Assembly (NCBI GenBank): GCA_021651055.1
Contig: JAJHOH010000001.1
Location: forward strand, 3,841,001 to 3,905,000
Length of the DNA stretch: 64,000 nucleotides
Reading direction: 5' to 3'
Origin: Candidatus Manganitrophus morganii
GTDB lineage: Bacteria; Nitrospirota; Nitrospiria; SBBL01; Manganitrophaceae
Shown piece by piece: positions 43,249 to 53,387 of the stretch (positions are counted from its first letter, which is position 1; each line of letters starts with the position of its first letter). Under the pieces are notes generated by a model. The model did no database searches. It worked only from the letters and a program-made list of their open reading frames with translations, and was not told the origin of the DNA. The position numbers were made by a program, and so were the translations under genes.

Positions 43249-44175
43249 ATGAAAACCCGCACGATGATTGTCCTCTTCATTCTGCTCACGTTGGTTCTCT
43301 CCTTTGCCGCCTTTCCTTTTTTCAGAAAGCCGCCTGAATCGAATTACATCGAGCGGGTCGGGATCATCGAGGCGACGGAGGTCCATCTCAGCTCGAAGAT
43401 CGCCGAGCGGATCGAGTCCCTTCCCTACGAGGAGGGAGATCCCGTTCCGGTGAATGCCGTGGCGGTTCGTCTTGATGAGCGGGAGATCGCGGCCCAGGTG
43501 GCCCAAGCGGAGGCGAACGTCCAGCGGGGGGAGGCGGGCCTGGTCAACGCGCGCGCCCAGATCGAAAAGGCAAAAGCGACGTTGGAAGACGCCCGGCGGA
43601 CCATCGATCGCCTATCGTCCCTCCGTCAGGAGGGATTGGTCTCCGATTCCGACTGGGACAGCGCCCGGACCCGGCTGGAATTGGCCGGCGCGGAGTTGAA
43701 GGCGGCGGAGGCGGAGGCGCGATCGGCGGCGGCGGAGCTAAAACAGCGGCAGGCCAATCTCAACCTTGTTGAGATCCGGTTAAAAGAGACGGAGATTCAT
43801 GCTCCCATCGGAGGGGTAGTGACCTTAAAAGCGTTCGAAGCCGGGGAGATGGTCTCGCCGGGGGCGACGATCCTGACGTTGATCGATCCGAATTCGGTTT
43901 GGGCGCGGGTCAACCTGGAAGAGGGAGAGGTCGGCAAAGTGCGGATCGGCGCGCGTGCGGAGATCTTCGTCGGCTCTCTTCCAAATCGGGCATTTGAGGG
44001 AAAGGTCTCCGAGGTCGGGGCGGAGGGGGGATTTGCGACGCAGCGCGATGTCACCCGGGGAAGGCAGGACATCAAGACCTTTCGCGTGAAGGTCCGCGCC
44101 CTCTCTCCGGAGGGGCTGTTGAAGCCGGGGATGACGGCGAGAGTGCGAATTTTCGTCAACGAGATGGAGAAATAA
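43249..44175 (+). CDS. HlyD-family periplasmic adaptor (YbhG-like)
   Basis: The 308-residue adaptor has one N-terminal membrane helix (6-24), a barrel-sandwich half (VGIIEATEVHLSSKIAERIESL), a long alpha-hairpin coiled coil of Ala/Glu-rich heptads (about 80-180), the lipoyl return strand EIHAPIGGVVTLKAFEAGEMVSPG and a beta-barrel. It matches the adaptor type that serves ABC exporters (YbhG group). The natural partner here is likely the ABC ATPase and permease 5.6 kb downstream, from which it is separated by an RND module. It follows tetR by 26 bases. Confidence 0.88.
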   Translation: MKTRTMIVLFILLTLVLSFAAFPFFRKPPESNYIERVGIIEATEVHLSSKIAERIESLPYEEGDPVPVNAVAVRLDEREIAAQVAQAEANVQRGEAGLVNARAQIEKAKATLEDARRTIDRLSSLRQEGLVSDSDWDSARTRLELAGAELKAAEAEARSAAAELKQRQANLNLVEIRLKETEIHAPIGGVVTLKAFEAGEMVSPGATILTLIDPNSVWARVNLEEGEVGKVRIGARAEIFVGSLPNRAFEGKVSEVGAEGGFATQRDVTRGRQDIKTFRVKVRALSPEGLLKPGMTARVRIFVNEMEK

Positions 44176-44181
44176 CAAAGG

Positions 44182-45528
44182 ATGCAGCTTCGGCGGATGG
44201 GAGCGGCCGGCTTGAGCGCCGGCGGGAGGTTTTGGGTGGTTTTTTCTCTGATGAGCCTTTTCGGATTTTCTTCAATCGATGCGGCCTCGGCCCAAGAAGA
44301 AGGGCTGACGATCGAAGAGGCGGTTCGGCTCGCCCTCACACGGAACGAACGAACAGAAATCGCCGACGCGCAGCTCGCGGCGGCGGCGGCCCGGGTGAAA
44401 AAAGCGCGCGCTTTCTTTTTCCCCGATCTCACCGCCACCGGTGGATATTCTCGAAGCGGTTTTGACGACGGCGAAGACGACGGGAGCCGGTTCGATCGGG
44501 ATCCCGAGTCTCTGTTGGGGACGATTACATTGAACCTCCCTCTCTTCGATGCGCGGGCTTTTCCGCTTTATCGCCAGGCCAAACACGAGCATGTCGCGGC
44601 CCGCTTCAGCACCGAGGAGGATAAACGTATTCTGGCGTTTGAGGCGGCCGATGCTTTCTTAAGAACCCTTGGCGTCGAACAGGTCCAAGCGGCTGCGGAG
44701 CGGAGGGAGGCCTTCGCCCGGGAGACGCTCGAGGACACCCGGGTCCGTTTTGAGGCGAAACTCGTCAGCTCGAACGACGTCACCCGGGCCGAGCTGGAGC
44801 TGGCCAACGCGGAAAGGGAAGCGACGTTGGCCCGCGGAGAGGCCGAACTGGCCCGTCTGCAGCTGGGGTTCTTGATCGTCTCCGAGGTTCGGGGCGCGTT
44901 GGTGCTCCCCGACGCGTTGCTGAACCCTCCCCAGATGGCCGAATCGGGACGGTTGGTCGCGGAGGCGCAGACGCGCCGGCTCGATCTTGCCGCCGGTCAT
45001 GAGCAGACCGAGGCGCTGCGCGCCTTTGCAGAGGAGCCGTCTCGGAGGATCATCCCGATCTTGGGGCTGACCGGACAGTTTCAACAAGAGGCCGGTTCCG
45101 AGGCCGAGAGCCGAAGCCGCGAGTGGCTGATCGGGCTGAATCTGACCTGGCTGTTGTACGACGGCGGAGAGCGGCAGGCCGATCGGGCCGAGCGGAATGC
45201 CCTGGCCCGAAGTTCGGCATTGGAAGTGGAGGCGACGCGGCGTCGGGTGGCCCTCGATGTCCACCGCGCCCTCGTCGACCTGGAGAGCAACCGGACGGCG
45301 ACCCGGCAGGCGGCCACAGCGGCTCAGATGGGAGAGCGGAATGCGGAGGAGGTCGCTGTTCTCTACGGACAGGGGCTGGCAAGCGCCCTCGAGGTGGCCG
45401 ACGCCAATCTTCAGCGTTTTGTCGCGGAGGTCGCCCTGGTGCAGGCCCGTTATGGACAGGGGCTTTCGCATCTGAATCTGCGAGCCGCCCTTGGATTTGA
45501 TCCCTTTGGAATGGAGGTGACCCCGTGA
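44182..45528 (+). CDS. TolC-family outer-membrane efflux protein (first copy)
   Basis: TolC-type proteins form the trimeric outer-membrane channel and periplasmic tunnel of tripartite exporters. The protein has 448 residues, a signal region ending near SIDAASAQEEG, and two internally repeated halves of long helices with the family openers LTIEEAVRLALTRNERTEIADA and, in the second half, a short strand plus LNLTWLLYDGGERQADRAE. The last residues (NLRAALGFDPFG) match the usual end. The stop overlaps the next GTG start by four bases (GTGA), showing coupled translation with the adaptor. Confidence 0.92.
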   Translation: MQLRRMGAAGLSAGGRFWVVFSLMSLFGFSSIDAASAQEEGLTIEEAVRLALTRNERTEIADAQLAAAAARVKKARAFFFPDLTATGGYSRSGFDDGEDDGSRFDRDPESLLGTITLNLPLFDARAFPLYRQAKHEHVAARFSTEEDKRILAFEAADAFLRTLGVEQVQAAAERREAFARETLEDTRVRFEAKLVSSNDVTRAELELANAEREATLARGEAELARLQLGFLIVSEVRGALVLPDALLNPPQMAESGRLVAEAQTRRLDLAAGHEQTEALRAFAEEPSRRIIPILGLTGQFQQEAGSEAESRSREWLIGLNLTWLLYDGGERQADRAERNALARSSALEVEATRRRVALDVHRALVDLESNRTATRQAATAAQMGERNAEEVAVLYGQGLASALEVADANLQRFVAEVALVQARYGQGLSHLNLRAALGFDPFGMEVTP

Positions 45529-46724
45529 GGTCTGAAAACCCGATCTTGGCCCTGTTGCTTCTTACGTTTATTTTGACGGCGACGGCGTGTGCCGACAATG
45601 CCGGCTCTTCTACGGCCAAGGGACGGCAGGGGGGAAAACCGCCGGTCGCCTTTCCGGTCGAGACCGAGAAGGTCGAGAGCCGCCGGGTCGAATATCAGGT
45701 GACCGCGGTCGGGTCGGTTGAAGCATTCGAAACGGTTCAGGTCACGGCGCGTGTCGCCGGCATGATCGAACGGGTTCACTTCAGCGAAGGAGAAACGGTC
45801 AAGGCGGACAAAATTCTCGCTGAGATCGAGCCGGATCGATTTCGGTTGGCGGTCGAATCGGCTCGCGCCGTGTTAGATAAGGCCGAAGCGGCGAAGGTCG
45901 ATGCCGAGGCGGCGTTGGCCCGCCGGGAGGCGGTGAATGAGAAAAATCCGGGGCTGATCATCGGGGAAGAGATCGAGACCTTTCGGACCCGCGTTCAGAC
46001 CGCTTCGGCGGAGCTCTCCCAAGCGCGCGCCGCGCTGGAGATCGCCGAGCTCAACCTCCGGGACGCCTTTACCAAGGCCCCGGTTGTCGGCATCATTCAG
46101 ACCCGCACCGTTCAAACCGGAGAGTATGTCCAGCCCGGAAAAGTATTGGCCACGTTGATTCGACGGGAGCCGCTCCTGCTTCGTTTCCGCGTGCCGGAGC
46201 AAGATTCGGCGGAGCTTCGTCCCGGGATGTCGGCCCGCTTTACCGTTCGGGGGAGTCAGCGGACCTATTCGGCGGTGTTGACCCATGTGGCCGGTTCGGC
46301 CGATTCCGCCTCGCGGATGGTCGCGGTGACGGGCGAAGTGAACGATCCGAACCGAAAGGAGTTGCGTCCGGGGACCTTTGCCGAGGTCCGCATCCCATTG
46401 GAAGTCACGGCGGAGACCCCGGTGATCCCGCAGACGGCGATCCGTCCCAGCGAGAAGGGTTTCCTTGCTTTCGTGGTGGAAGAGGGGATTGCTAAAGAGC
46501 GGGTCCTCACCCTGGGGATGCGGACGGCGGAAGGCCGCGTCGAGGTCCGCGCCGGCGTCCAACCGGGTGAGGTGCTCGTCATCCGGGGCGCGGAGGCGCT
46601 CCGGGACGGGGCGCAGGTTCGGATCTCCGGGAAGGAGGAAACTCCCTCCGGCGGACCGACATCGAGACCGGAGCAAGGGGGCGGCACCCCCGCCGATCCG
46701 AATCGCGGAGGGGAGCAGCGATGA
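45525..46724 (+). CDS. RND efflux periplasmic adaptor (first copy)
   Basis: This is a 399-residue membrane-fusion protein of the AcrA/MexA type. The signal sequence LALLLLTFILTATACADN ends in a lipobox-like TAC, so the protein is probably a lipoprotein. It has the lipoyl half VEAFETVQVTARVAGMIERVHFSEGE, a helical hairpin, the return strand FTKAPVVGIIQTRTVQTGEYVQPG, the beta-barrel, and a C-terminal MP domain with VIPQTAIRPSEKGFLAFVV. The GTG start overlaps the tolC stop, and its own stop overlaps the RND start (ATGA). It docks TolC and the RND pump encoded on either side. Confidence 0.93.
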   Translation: MRSENPILALLLLTFILTATACADNAGSSTAKGRQGGKPPVAFPVETEKVESRRVEYQVTAVGSVEAFETVQVTARVAGMIERVHFSEGETVKADKILAEIEPDRFRLAVESARAVLDKAEAAKVDAEAALARREAVNEKNPGLIIGEEIETFRTRVQTASAELSQARAALEIAELNLRDAFTKAPVVGIIQTRTVQTGEYVQPGKVLATLIRREPLLLRFRVPEQDSAELRPGMSARFTVRGSQRTYSAVLTHVAGSADSASRMVAVTGEVNDPNRKELRPGTFAEVRIPLEVTAETPVIPQTAIRPSEKGFLAFVVEEGIAKERVLTLGMRTAEGRVEVRAGVQPGEVLVIRGAEALRDGAQVRISGKEETPSGGPTSRPEQGGGTPADPNRGGEQR

Positions 46725-49700
46725 ATCTCACCGACATCTGCATCAAAAAACCGGTTTTCGCCTGGATGTTGATGGCCGCCACCGTCGTCTTCGGCGGGAT
46801 CGCGGCGACCCGCATCGGCATCAGCCAATTTCCCGACGTCGACTTCCCGACCCTCTCGATCAACGTGACCTGGGAAGGGGCCGCCCCCGAGGTGGTCGAG
46901 CACGATGTGATCGAGATCCTCGAAGAGGCGGTCGTTCAGGTGGAAGGGGTCCGGTCGATCACCTCTTCGTCGCGACAGGGCGGGGGGAATATCACGGTGG
47001 AGCTCGACCTCGCCCGGAATGTCGATCTGGCGATGCAGGATGTCCAGTCCAAGGTCTCCCAGGCCCAACGGCGCCTGCCGGAAGACATCGATCCTCCGGT
47101 TATTTCAAAAACCAACCCGGAAGATCAGCCGATCATGTGGGTCGGCCTCTCCGGCCCTTTTCCGCCGCGGGTCTTAAGCGATTTCGCCCGCTATCGGCTG
47201 AAGGAAAAGCTGCAGACCGTTCCGGGAATCGGCGAGATCATCATGGGGGGATTCGTCGAGCGGAACATCCGCGTCTGGCTCGACGCGACCCGGCTCGATG
47301 AAAAGGGGCTGACGGTGACCGACGTCATCGAGGCGCTTCAGCGGGAGCATGTCGAGCTTCCCGCCGGGCGGATTGAAACCGAAGGGCGTGAGGTGAACGT
47401 CCGGATTTTGGGGGAAGCGCTCGAGCTTTCCACCTTCCGGCGGATCGTGGTCGGCAATACGAAAGAGGCCCCCGTCTATCTGGAGGACGTCGCCCTGGTG
47501 GAGGACGGCTTCGAGGACATCCGCCGGCTCTCGCGGGTCGCCGGCGCCCCGGCGCAGGGGCTCGGCATCAAGAAGCAGCGGGGGGCCAATGCCGTCGCGC
47601 TTGCCCAGGGGATCCGACAGGCGATGGAAGAGCTGCGGCCGACCCTCCCGGAAGGGATGGAATTGGGGGTCAACTTCGACTCCACCCGATTCATCGAAGA
47701 GTCGGTCCATGAGGTCGAGTTCGAGCTGGTAATGGCGGTGATCTTGACGGCGGTCGTCTGCTGGCTTTTTCTCGGCTCTCTGTCGAGCACCCTGAATGTC
47801 GTCCTCGCCATTCCGATGTCGCTGTTGGGAACGATCGCCACGATCTACTTCCTCGGATTCACGCTAAACACCTTTACGCTGCTGGCCCTGTCGCTCGCCG
47901 TCGGGATCGTCGTCGATGACGCGATCATGATTCTGGAGAACATCTTCCGCCATTCGGAAGAGGGGAAAGACCGGGTCCGCGCGTCGCGAGAGGGGACGGA
48001 GCAGATCAAGTTCGCCGCGCTGGCGGCGACCCTGGCGGTCATCGCCATCTTCATTCCGGTGATTTTCATGAAGGGGGTCATCGGACGGTTCTTCCTTCAG
48101 TTCGGCGTCACCCTCAGCGTGGCGGTGATGCTCTCTTATCTGGAGGCGATCACCCTGGCGCCGGCCCGCTGCGCCCAGTTTCTCTCCACCTCGCGGGAGG
48201 GTCGAAGCCGGCTCGGTCAGTGGGGAGATCGTGGATTCGAGTGGCTCGCCCGCGCCTACAGCGGGCTGCTCGCGCGCGGGCTGAGGTGGCCGGTGGCCGT
48301 CCTCTGTCTGGCGGCGGTCCTTTTCGCCGGCTCGTTCCTAGTATTGACCCGATTGCCGAAAGAGTTCGTCCCTTCTCAGGATCAGAGCCGTCTGCTGGTC
48401 CGGCTTCAAACTGCGGTCGGGTCCAACCTGGCCGAGACCGATCGAATTTTCCATCGGGCCGAGGCCTTCATGAACGCCCGGCCGGAAGTGGCCCGGGCCT
48501 ATGCGATCGTTGGCGGATTCGGCGGCGGCAGCGTCAATACCGGTGTCATGTTCATCACCTTGGTTCCTCCCAAGGAGCGCGACCTCAGCCAGGCGGAATT
48601 CGCCGCGGTGATCCGAAAGGAGATCAACTCTTACCCGGGGGTGCGGGCGGTGGTCCAGGATCTCTCCCAACAGGGGTTCACCGCGCAGCGGGGTTTCCCG
48701 GTGGAGTTTTCGGTCCGGGGATCCGATTGGGACCGGTTGGTCGAGGTAAGCCGGGAGATCGAGCGGAAGCTTTCGGCGAGCGGCGCGGTGATCGATCTCG
48801 ACAGCGATTATCAGGTCGGAATGCCGGAGCTGCGGATTTCGCCCGACCGGGCCCGCGCGGCCGACCTGGGGATCTCGGTCGAGAAGGTGGCACAGACGAT
48901 CAATGCGATGGTCGGCGGGCTCCGGGTCGGAAGATACAGCACCGAGGGGCGGCGGATCGACGTCCGGCTGCGACTCCTGGCCGACCAGCGCTCCCGTCCG
49001 GAGGATCTGTCGCGGCTTCGGGTCCGAAGCGCCACCGACGAGCTGATTCCGCTCTCTTCGCTGGTGACCTATGAGGAGCGTCCCGCCCTCCAGGCGATCA
49101 CACGAAGCGATCGGGAGCGGGCGATCACCTTTTTCGCCAATGTCGCGCCGGGCCGCTCTCAGGACGAAGCGCTCACCCTCGTGAAGCAGCTCTCCAAGGA
49201 GTTGCCGATCGGATACCACGCCGTGCTAGGGGGGGCGAGTGTGGCATTCCAGGAATCGATGGGGAGCCTGGTTTTCGCGATTTTGTTGGGGGTCGTTGTG
49301 GCGTATATGATCCTGGCGTCGCAGTTCAACTCGCTTCTCCACCCGGTCACCGTGTTGACGATCCTTCCCCTTTCGATCGCCGGCGCCGCCATCGCGCTTT
49401 TGATTGCCGGAAAAAGCTTGAACATCTTCAGCATGATCGGGCTTCTCCTTTTGATGGGAATCGTCAAGAAAAACTCGATTATCCTGGTGGACTACGCCAT
49501 TCAGATCCGGGAAGAAGGAGGGTTGGACGCCGCAACGGCGATGCTTCGCGCCGGCCCCGTCCGGCTGCGGCCCATTTTGATGACGTCGGTGGCGACCATG
49601 ATGGCGGCCGTTCCGGCGGCGCTGGCCCTCGGCTCCGGTTCGGAAGTTCGCTCTCCGATGGCGATGGCGGTCATCGGCGGGATGATCGTCTCCACCGTGC

Positions 49701-49825
49701 TCAGTCTTTTCGTGGTCCCGGCGTTTTATGTTGTGGCCGATCGGGTGGCTGTGAAAGTAAAAGGGTGGCGGAGCCGGCGGCAGGCGGTCGGGCCGGTCGA
49801 GACCGAGCCGAAGTTGATGAAGTAG
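46721..49825 (+). CDS. RND efflux permease, HAE1 type (first copy)
   Basis: This is a proton-driven inner-membrane pump of 1034 residues and about 12 membrane helices with two large periplasmic loops. It opens DICIKKPVFAWMLMAATVVFGG. The proton-relay aspartates lie in LSLAVGIVVDDAIMILENIFRH (helix 4) and the helix-10 Lys in LLLMGIVKKNSIILVDYAI. FPDVDFPTLSINVTWEGAAPE is the usual first loop. It is intact and of normal length. The gene is coupled by a four-base overlap to its adaptor and followed six bases later by the ABC ATPase gene. Substrates are likely hydrophobic drugs or metabolites, but cannot be read. Confidence 0.95.
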   Translation: MNLTDICIKKPVFAWMLMAATVVFGGIAATRIGISQFPDVDFPTLSINVTWEGAAPEVVEHDVIEILEEAVVQVEGVRSITSSSRQGGGNITVELDLARNVDLAMQDVQSKVSQAQRRLPEDIDPPVISKTNPEDQPIMWVGLSGPFPPRVLSDFARYRLKEKLQTVPGIGEIIMGGFVERNIRVWLDATRLDEKGLTVTDVIEALQREHVELPAGRIETEGREVNVRILGEALELSTFRRIVVGNTKEAPVYLEDVALVEDGFEDIRRLSRVAGAPAQGLGIKKQRGANAVALAQGIRQAMEELRPTLPEGMELGVNFDSTRFIEESVHEVEFELVMAVILTAVVCWLFLGSLSSTLNVVLAIPMSLLGTIATIYFLGFTLNTFTLLALSLAVGIVVDDAIMILENIFRHSEEGKDRVRASREGTEQIKFAALAATLAVIAIFIPVIFMKGVIGRFFLQFGVTLSVAVMLSYLEAITLAPARCAQFLSTSREGRSRLGQWGDRGFEWLARAYSGLLARGLRWPVAVLCLAAVLFAGSFLVLTRLPKEFVPSQDQSRLLVRLQTAVGSNLAETDRIFHRAEAFMNARPEVARAYAIVGGFGGGSVNTGVMFITLVPPKERDLSQAEFAAVIRKEINSYPGVRAVVQDLSQQGFTAQRGFPVEFSVRGSDWDRLVEVSREIERKLSASGAVIDLDSDYQVGMPELRISPDRARAADLGISVEKVAQTINAMVGGLRVGRYSTEGRRIDVRLRLLADQRSRPEDLSRLRVRSATDELIPLSSLVTYEERPALQAITRSDRERAITFFANVAPGRSQDEALTLVKQLSKELPIGYHAVLGGASVAFQESMGSLVFAILLGVVVAYMILASQFNSLLHPVTVLTILPLSIAGAAIALLIAGKSLNIFSMIGLLLLMGIVKKNSIILVDYAIQIREEGGLDAATAMLRAGPVRLRPILMTSVATMMAAVPAALALGSGSEVRSPMAMAVIGGMIVSTVLSLFVVPAFYVVADRVAVKVKGWRSRRQAVGPVETEPKLMK

Positions 49826-49831
49826 GATCCC

Positions 49832-50848
49832 GTGATTCAGAACGAAGCCTCCAATGCGATCATCGTCAAAAACCTGGTGAAGCGATACGACGCATTCAAC
49901 GCGCTCGATCATATCGATTTGACCGTGCCGTTCGGCGAATGTTTCGGATCGCTCGGTCCCAACGGCGCCGGCAAGACGACACTTATCCGGATTTTGACCG
50001 GGTTGATCCACCCGACGGAGGGGGAGGCGATCGTCGCGGGGCATGACGTGGCCAAGCGGCCGGACGCCGTCCGCCGGTCGATCGGTGTCGTCTCCCAGGC
50101 GATGACGACCGATCTTGATTTGACCGGCCGGGAGAACCTCGACATTTATGGAAAGTACTATCAGGTTCCCGACAAAGAGCGGCGCGAGCGGATCGGGGAC
50201 CTTCTCGAGCGGGTCGGCTTGACGGAGCGGGCGGACGATCTCGTCGCGGCTTACTCGGGGGGGATGCGGCGCCGGCTGGAGATCGCGCGCGGGTTGATTC
50301 ACCGTCCCAAGATTCTCTTTCTCGATGAGCCGACGATCGGCCTCGATCCGCAGTCGCGCCGGGTGGTCTGGGACCTTTTACAACAATTTCGAAAGAATGA
50401 AAACCTGACGATCTTTTTGACGACCCATTATATGGACGAGGCCGACCTTCTTTGCGAACGGATCGCGATCATCGATGCCGGCAAGATCGTGGTGATGGAC
50501 AGCCCGGAGAATCTCAAAAAGAAAATTCCCGGAAGCGACATCATCGAGATCTCCATCGAAGGAGAGCGGGAAGGGCTGCCGGCCTCTCTCGAATCGCTTC
50601 CTTCGGTCCACAAGGTCGTCGTTGAAGAGGGACTGCTCCGTGTCTTTGCCGATCAGGGGGCTCAGTCGGTCCCGGTCCTGATGGAGGCGATTCAGAAACA
50701 GGGGCTGAAAGTTCAATCGATCAGCGTCAAGCAGCAGACGCTCGAAGAGGTCTTCATTCACTACACCGGCCGCTCGATCCGGACCGAGGATACCAAAAAG
50801 GTCAGCTACTTCATCGGGGCCGGGGTGCCGAGAAAATGGGGAAGATGA
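49832..50848 (+). CDS. ABC transporter ATPase (DrrA-like)
   Basis: The 338-residue ATPase belongs to ABC-2 exporters of the DrrA/CcmA group. Walker A is GPNGAGKTT (42-50), the Q-loop SQAM, the signature YSGGMRRRLEIARG (140-153), Walker B ILFLDEP with catalytic E165, and the H-loop TTHYMDEADLL. A C-terminal DrrA-type extension follows (about 230-338), ending with QQTLEEVFIHYTGR. It starts with GTG six bases after the RND permease stop. With the permease 30 bases downstream it forms a half-transporter that needs to dimerise. Confidence 0.95.
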   Translation: MIQNEASNAIIVKNLVKRYDAFNALDHIDLTVPFGECFGSLGPNGAGKTTLIRILTGLIHPTEGEAIVAGHDVAKRPDAVRRSIGVVSQAMTTDLDLTGRENLDIYGKYYQVPDKERRERIGDLLERVGLTERADDLVAAYSGGMRRRLEIARGLIHRPKILFLDEPTIGLDPQSRRVVWDLLQQFRKNENLTIFLTTHYMDEADLLCERIAIIDAGKIVVMDSPENLKKKIPGSDIIEISIEGEREGLPASLESLPSVHKVVVEEGLLRVFADQGAQSVPVLMEAIQKQGLKVQSISVKQQTLEEVFIHYTGRSIRTEDTKKVSYFIGAGVPRKWGR

Positions 50849-50878
50849 TCGTTATCGATTCACGATGAACGTTTTTCT

Positions 50879-51997
50879 ATGACAATGCGCATCCTTGCTT
50901 TTGTTGAACGGGATCTTCGAAAATTTCTCCGGAATCCGATTGCGATTCTGTCGAGCATTCTGTTGCCGATGGTCTATTTGCTCATCATCGGCAACTCGTT
51001 TCAGGGGAGTCTCAAGAACCTTCCCTTGGCCTTTGTCGATCAGGATCATGGGCCGTATGCCGAGCGGATGCTCGACCGGCTCCGTTCCATCGAGACCGGA
51101 CCGAGCACCTTCCGGCTGGTGTATCTTTCCGATCCGGTGGCGGCGGAGGATGGGGTGCGAGAGGGAACGTTCAAAGGGGCGGTGGTGATTCCCCCCGACT
51201 TTTCAAAAAATATCGATCGGGGGACCGTCCCGCAGGTGGGGCTGGTCCTCGACAATACCGATGGCGTCTCGGCGGCGGCGCTGCAGCAGAGCCTCTCGGA
51301 GGCGTTCAATTCGTTGAAAATAGATGCGCTTCCGATCCGGTCCGATCCGAGGACGCCGCAAATGTATCCGATCGAGCTTTATCGAAAAATCGACTACGAT
51401 GCCTCGCTTGTGCCGGGGGCGGTGATCATGGCGATCTTCATGGGAACGATGATCACCGGGGCGTTCAATCTGGTGATGGACCGATTCCTGGGGGTCCACG
51501 AAGCCTACCTCTCGACGCCGTTGACGAAGATCGATATGATCCTCGGCATTCTGATCAGCGGGGTGCTGGTGACGACGCTGATTTCTCTGGTGGTCTTGGG
51601 CGCCGGGATATGGATCACCGAGGTGCCGGTCGCCGGGGGGGCGGCCTCCTTCTCGGCGGTGGTCCTGGTGATCGTCTTAACGGCGATGGGGCTCTTGAGC
51701 ATGATGTGCGCCCTCCTCTCCCGGGTCGATCATCCCCGGATCGTCGGTCTGCTCGGCGGTTTTCTCAATGTCATCTTCTTTTTTCCGAGCGGGGCGGTTT
51801 ACCCCGTGGAGAGTTTCCCGAAATGGCTCCAGGCGTTCAGCAAGGTCAATCCGGAGACCTACTCGGTCCATGCATTAAAATCGGTCCTCTTCAAAGGGGC
51901 CGATTGGCAGGCGATCCGGGGAGATATCCTTTATTTGATCGGTTTCACACTGGTGATGTTTCTGTTGTCCATTAAAACGTTCAAGCGAGACCTATAA
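50879..51997 (+). CDS. ABC-2 type transporter permease
   Basis: The 372-residue permease has one N-terminal membrane helix (PIAILSSILLPMVYLLIIG), a large external domain (about 45-185) of the type seen in YbhS/YbhR and YhiH relatives, and five further helices. Conserved features include RFLGVHEAYLSTPLTKIDMILG, equivalent to the EREKGTLE-LLxTPL coupling helix, and FFPSGAVYPVESFPKWLQAFSKVNPETY. It pairs with the preceding ATPase and, by family, with the HlyD-type adaptor at the start of the operon. No ribosome site is visible before the ATG; another ATG lies two codons on. Confidence 0.92.
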   Translation: MTMRILAFVERDLRKFLRNPIAILSSILLPMVYLLIIGNSFQGSLKNLPLAFVDQDHGPYAERMLDRLRSIETGPSTFRLVYLSDPVAAEDGVREGTFKGAVVIPPDFSKNIDRGTVPQVGLVLDNTDGVSAAALQQSLSEAFNSLKIDALPIRSDPRTPQMYPIELYRKIDYDASLVPGAVIMAIFMGTMITGAFNLVMDRFLGVHEAYLSTPLTKIDMILGILISGVLVTTLISLVVLGAGIWITEVPVAGGAASFSAVVLVIVLTAMGLLSMMCALLSRVDHPRIVGLLGGFLNVIFFFPSGAVYPVESFPKWLQAFSKVNPETYSVHALKSVLFKGADWQAIRGDILYLIGFTLVMFLLSIKTFKRDL

Positions 51998-52016
51998 ACA
52001 TGGGAGAAGGTGAATC

Positions 52017-53369
52017 ATGATCCGGAGGGGCGTTTTTCTTCTTGTGTTGGTTCAACTGATCATCGTCGATCCTTTTCAGGGATTTGCGCAGGAGGTCGTC
52101 ACGCTCGAAGAGGCCTATCGCTCCGCGATGGCCGAAAGCGAGCAGATCGGGATTTCCCGAGAGAATTTGTTGCAGGCGGAGCGGGAGATCGACCGGGCGA
52201 AAAGCTTTCTCTATCCCAGCATCAACACCGAAGCGAGCTATCTCCGCCGGGCGGAGGCGAAACAAGGGCCGTTCGGCGTCTTGCTCCCCGAAGAGCAAAA
52301 ACAATTTAACCTGACGATCGATCAGCCGCTCTACACCGGCGGCCGGGCGTCGGCCGCCTATCGGAGCGCGAAGCTCGGTGTCCGAGGGGGAAAGCTCGAC
52401 CTCAGTCTGACCACCGAAAATATTCTCTTCGATGTCGCCCGCGCTTATTACGAGGCGCTCAAGGCGCAGCGTAATGTCGAAATCGAGGAGAATGAGGTCA
52501 AACGGTTGGAGGCCCATCTTCGCGATGCCGAGAAACGTTTTCGGGTCGGGGAGGCGATCAAGACGGTGGTGTTGCGCGCCGAGGCGGAGCTGGCCGACGC
52601 CCGCGCCCGATTGATCCGGGCCCGAAACGACCAAGAAACGACGAAAGATCAACTGGCGCTCTTCGCCCGGATCGAGGGGCCGTTTCACCTCGCCGATCCT
52701 CCCTCCTTAACCCTCTCGGAGCAGAGCGAGGCGGAGTGGGTCAAAACGGCGCACGAACGGCGGTCCGATCTCGCGTTGCAGTCGACGAACGTCAAGATTT
52801 CCGAAGAGCAGATCAGCATCGCCAAGGGGACTTTTTTCCCGTCTCTCAGCCTACAGGGACGGTACAACTGGATCGATCAAGACCCGGAAACCTCCTTTTT
52901 GACCACCAACGATCGATCGGCGATCCTCAGCCTCAGCTTCCCCATTTTTGAGGGACGCCTGCGGGTCGCGGAGTTGGCGCAAGCGAGGTCACGTCATCGT
53001 CAACAGCTCTTGCAAAAATCGTTTCTGTCGGATCAAATTTCCGTCGAGGTGCGGCGCTCTCTGCTGAACCTGAATGCTCTTACCTCTCAGCTCGATGTCC
53101 TGAAGGCGCAGGTCGCCTTTGCGCGTGAGAACTTTTCGCTGATCTCCCGGCAGTTTGCGGTAGGTCTTGCCACGAACATCGACGTCCTCGATGCGAATGC
53201 CACCCTCATCAGCGCGGAGCGGCAGCTCACGAACACCACATATGACCGGGAGGTGGCGATCCTCCAGGTGGAAAGAGCGGTCGGCGTTTTCCTGGATTTA
53301 ATGCCGCCGAAAACGGGGCGGGATGATGAAGGTTCAAGCGGGCCGACAGGCAATCCGCAGGTTCCATAA
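52017..53369 (+). CDS. TolC-family outer-membrane efflux protein (second copy)
   Basis: The 450-residue protein has a signal peptide (FLLVLVQLIIVDPFQGFAQ) and the TolC double repeat: VTLEEAYRSAMAESEQIGIS, then FNLTIDQPLYTGGRASAAYR in the first half and SLSFPIFEGRLRVAELAQAR in the second. The GG-turn after a short strand is the usual outer-membrane barrel part. It is only distantly similar to the first TolC copy in this operon, so the two were probably recruited separately rather than duplicated in place. It lies 19 bases after the permease gene. Confidence 0.93.
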   Translation: MIRRGVFLLVLVQLIIVDPFQGFAQEVVTLEEAYRSAMAESEQIGISRENLLQAEREIDRAKSFLYPSINTEASYLRRAEAKQGPFGVLLPEEQKQFNLTIDQPLYTGGRASAAYRSAKLGVRGGKLDLSLTTENILFDVARAYYEALKAQRNVEIEENEVKRLEAHLRDAEKRFRVGEAIKTVVLRAEAELADARARLIRARNDQETTKDQLALFARIEGPFHLADPPSLTLSEQSEAEWVKTAHERRSDLALQSTNVKISEEQISIAKGTFFPSLSLQGRYNWIDQDPETSFLTTNDRSAILSLSFPIFEGRLRVAELAQARSRHRQQLLQKSFLSDQISVEVRRSLLNLNALTSQLDVLKAQVAFARENFSLISRQFAVGLATNIDVLDANATLISAERQLTNTTYDREVAILQVERAVGVFLDLMPPKTGRDDEGSSGPTGNPQVP

Positions 53370-53387
53370 GAGTAGGGAGCGGTGTTC